A stretch of DNA of 64,000 bases from Microglena sp. YARC. Its lineage: Eukaryota > Chlorophyta > Chlorophyceae > Chlamydomonadales > Chlamydomonadaceae. The position numbers were made by a program, and so were the translations under genes. Location of the stretch: positions 100,900,481 through 100,964,480 of the forward strand of contig CM039462.1 of the NCBI GenBank assembly GCA_022414725.1. The letters run 5' to 3'. The notes beneath the pieces were generated by a model that worked only from the letters and a program-made list of their open reading frames with translations, searched no databases and was not told the DNA's origin. Of this stretch, positions 63,495-64,000 are shown piece after piece (position 1 is the first letter of the stretch; each line of letters starts with the position of its first letter).

Positions 63495-64000
63495 GTGATT
63501 CTTCGTTACGTAATTCTGTAATACTTTGTTTAATATCAGCAGTTAAGGAGAGACAATAGTCAGAGAGGAGTAAATTTTGAAAGTGCTGTTGTATTTTAAT
63601 TTTAGTGGTAGGTGAGTATGTGCCTGCCGTGTGAGGTGTGCTTCTAAGTTCCATGTATTGTTGTTGGTCAAGGTGGTTGGAAGCTGTTCGGAGTGCTTTA
63701 ATGTGTTTAATATGGTAGTTAAGTCTTCTGTAGGTTTTGGCAGTTTGTCTTGGCAGGAAGGTGCCTGGTGTACTAGGCTTGGTAGGGCAGGTGTCAGTCA
63801 TGATGGAGAGAGCTTGGTGAAGAGTGACCATGAGATGATTTGTCATGCTGTTAAGGTCTTCTGGTATGGTGGCTTTGAGTTCTTGTCTAATAGATTGAAT
63901 GTGTGCAGATGTTTTATCTTCTCCCAGTAAATTTTGTGCTATAGTCCAGGCTTTATCTATGTTAATGTGGCTGTGCTGGAATTGATGGAGAAATTGATTA
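63451..64000 (-). CDS. LINE polyprotein segment upstream of RT
   Basis: Open from the window edge (IDKAWTIAQNLLGEDKTSAH, then TAKTYRRLNYHIKHIKALRT and LLLSDYCLSLTADIKQSI). It is the helical linker that precedes RT in LINE ORF2 proteins. A one-base shift near 63,500 separates it from the RT frame. No endonuclease residues are visible; they would lie to the right of the window. Confidence 0.65.
   Translation of the reverse strand, partial: NQFLHQFQHSHINIDKAWTIAQNLLGEDKTSAHIQSIRQELKATIPEDLNSMTNHLMVTLHQALSIMTDTCPTKPSTPGTFLPRQTAKTYRRLNYHIKHIKALRTASNHLDQQQYMELRSTPHTAGTYSPTTKIKIQQHFQNLLLSDYCLSLTADIKQSITELRNEESHAGCTQRGESNRLH

Larger units (their letters stand above)
57717..64000 (-). mobile_element. 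Dualen/RandI-type LINE, 3' part
   Basis: Non-LTR retrotransposon read right to left. Order is RT (63,494-60,987), an unassigned linker of about 430 residues (60,913-59,615), RNase H (about 59,430-59,000), CCHC finger (about 58,610-58,560), restriction-like endonuclease (58,519-57,980), a 3' untranslated region, and a terminal (AATTTC)3 repeat at 57,717-57,737. RT plus RNase H plus a C-terminal endonuclease of this type is characteristic of the Dualen family described in Chlamydomonas, which also has an N-terminal AP-endonuclease. That part would lie beyond 64,000. Several frameshifts make this copy defective. Confidence 0.85.

Overview
This is a eukaryotic nuclear window, most likely from a green-lineage (algal or streptophyte) genome. 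The evidence is a spliceosomal gene with GT-AG and GC-AG introns, plant-type telomeric repeats (TTTAGGG), Ty1/copia retrotransposons, a CACTA-like DNA transposon, and a LINE whose RT, RNase H, zinc-finger and restriction-like-endonuclease order is known from green algae (Dualen/RandI type). The species cannot be named from sequence alone. About three quarters of the window is mobile or tandemly repeated DNA.

Layout. (1) 1-11,865, minus strand: four exons of a laccase-like multicopper oxidase (MCO) gene. They splice in frame and carry the copper-ligand motifs HWHG and HDH. The introns are full of tandem copies of the preceding exon's 3' end with its 5' splice site, and also hold an interstitial telomeric repeat, a G-rich minisatellite and a 7.4 kb copia element. 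(2) 3,220-10,640: copia element 1, flanked by the target duplication AGGGA. Its pol gene is split into two opposite-facing parts, with a third LTR and a second duplication (GAGGT) at the breakpoint. (3) 11,880-19,380: mostly unassigned DNA with minisatellites, a tRNA-like sequence, a long hairpin and a TTAA-flanked MITE. (4) 19,378-20,367: a related LTR fragment and a 530 bp TTCC microsatellite. (5) 20,368-39,382: two tandem composite copia copies (A and B) sharing one truncated LTR, each carrying the same 4.8 kb CACTA-like transposon at the same gag position. Copy B runs into a 1,000-N gap and is dense in small indels. (6) 40,383-55,587: unassigned DNA dominated by minisatellites and satellites, including a head-to-head inverted satellite of about 185 bp units. 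(7) 55,588-57,717: copia fragment C, which preserves the empty CACTA target site. (8) 57,717-64,000: the 3' part of a LINE on the minus strand, inserted into fragment C.

How the parts relate. The only plausible host protein-coding gene is the MCO, a secreted-type copper oxidase of the laccase/ferroxidase superfamily. Everything else recognised belongs to transposons nested in one another: copia inside an MCO intron, CACTA inside copia gag, LINE inside copia integrase. Comparing the four copia copies gives most of the evidence: it dates the CACTA insertion, shows a UAG stop conserved between gag and pol, and exposes the inversion in element 1 and the base-level unreliability of copy B.
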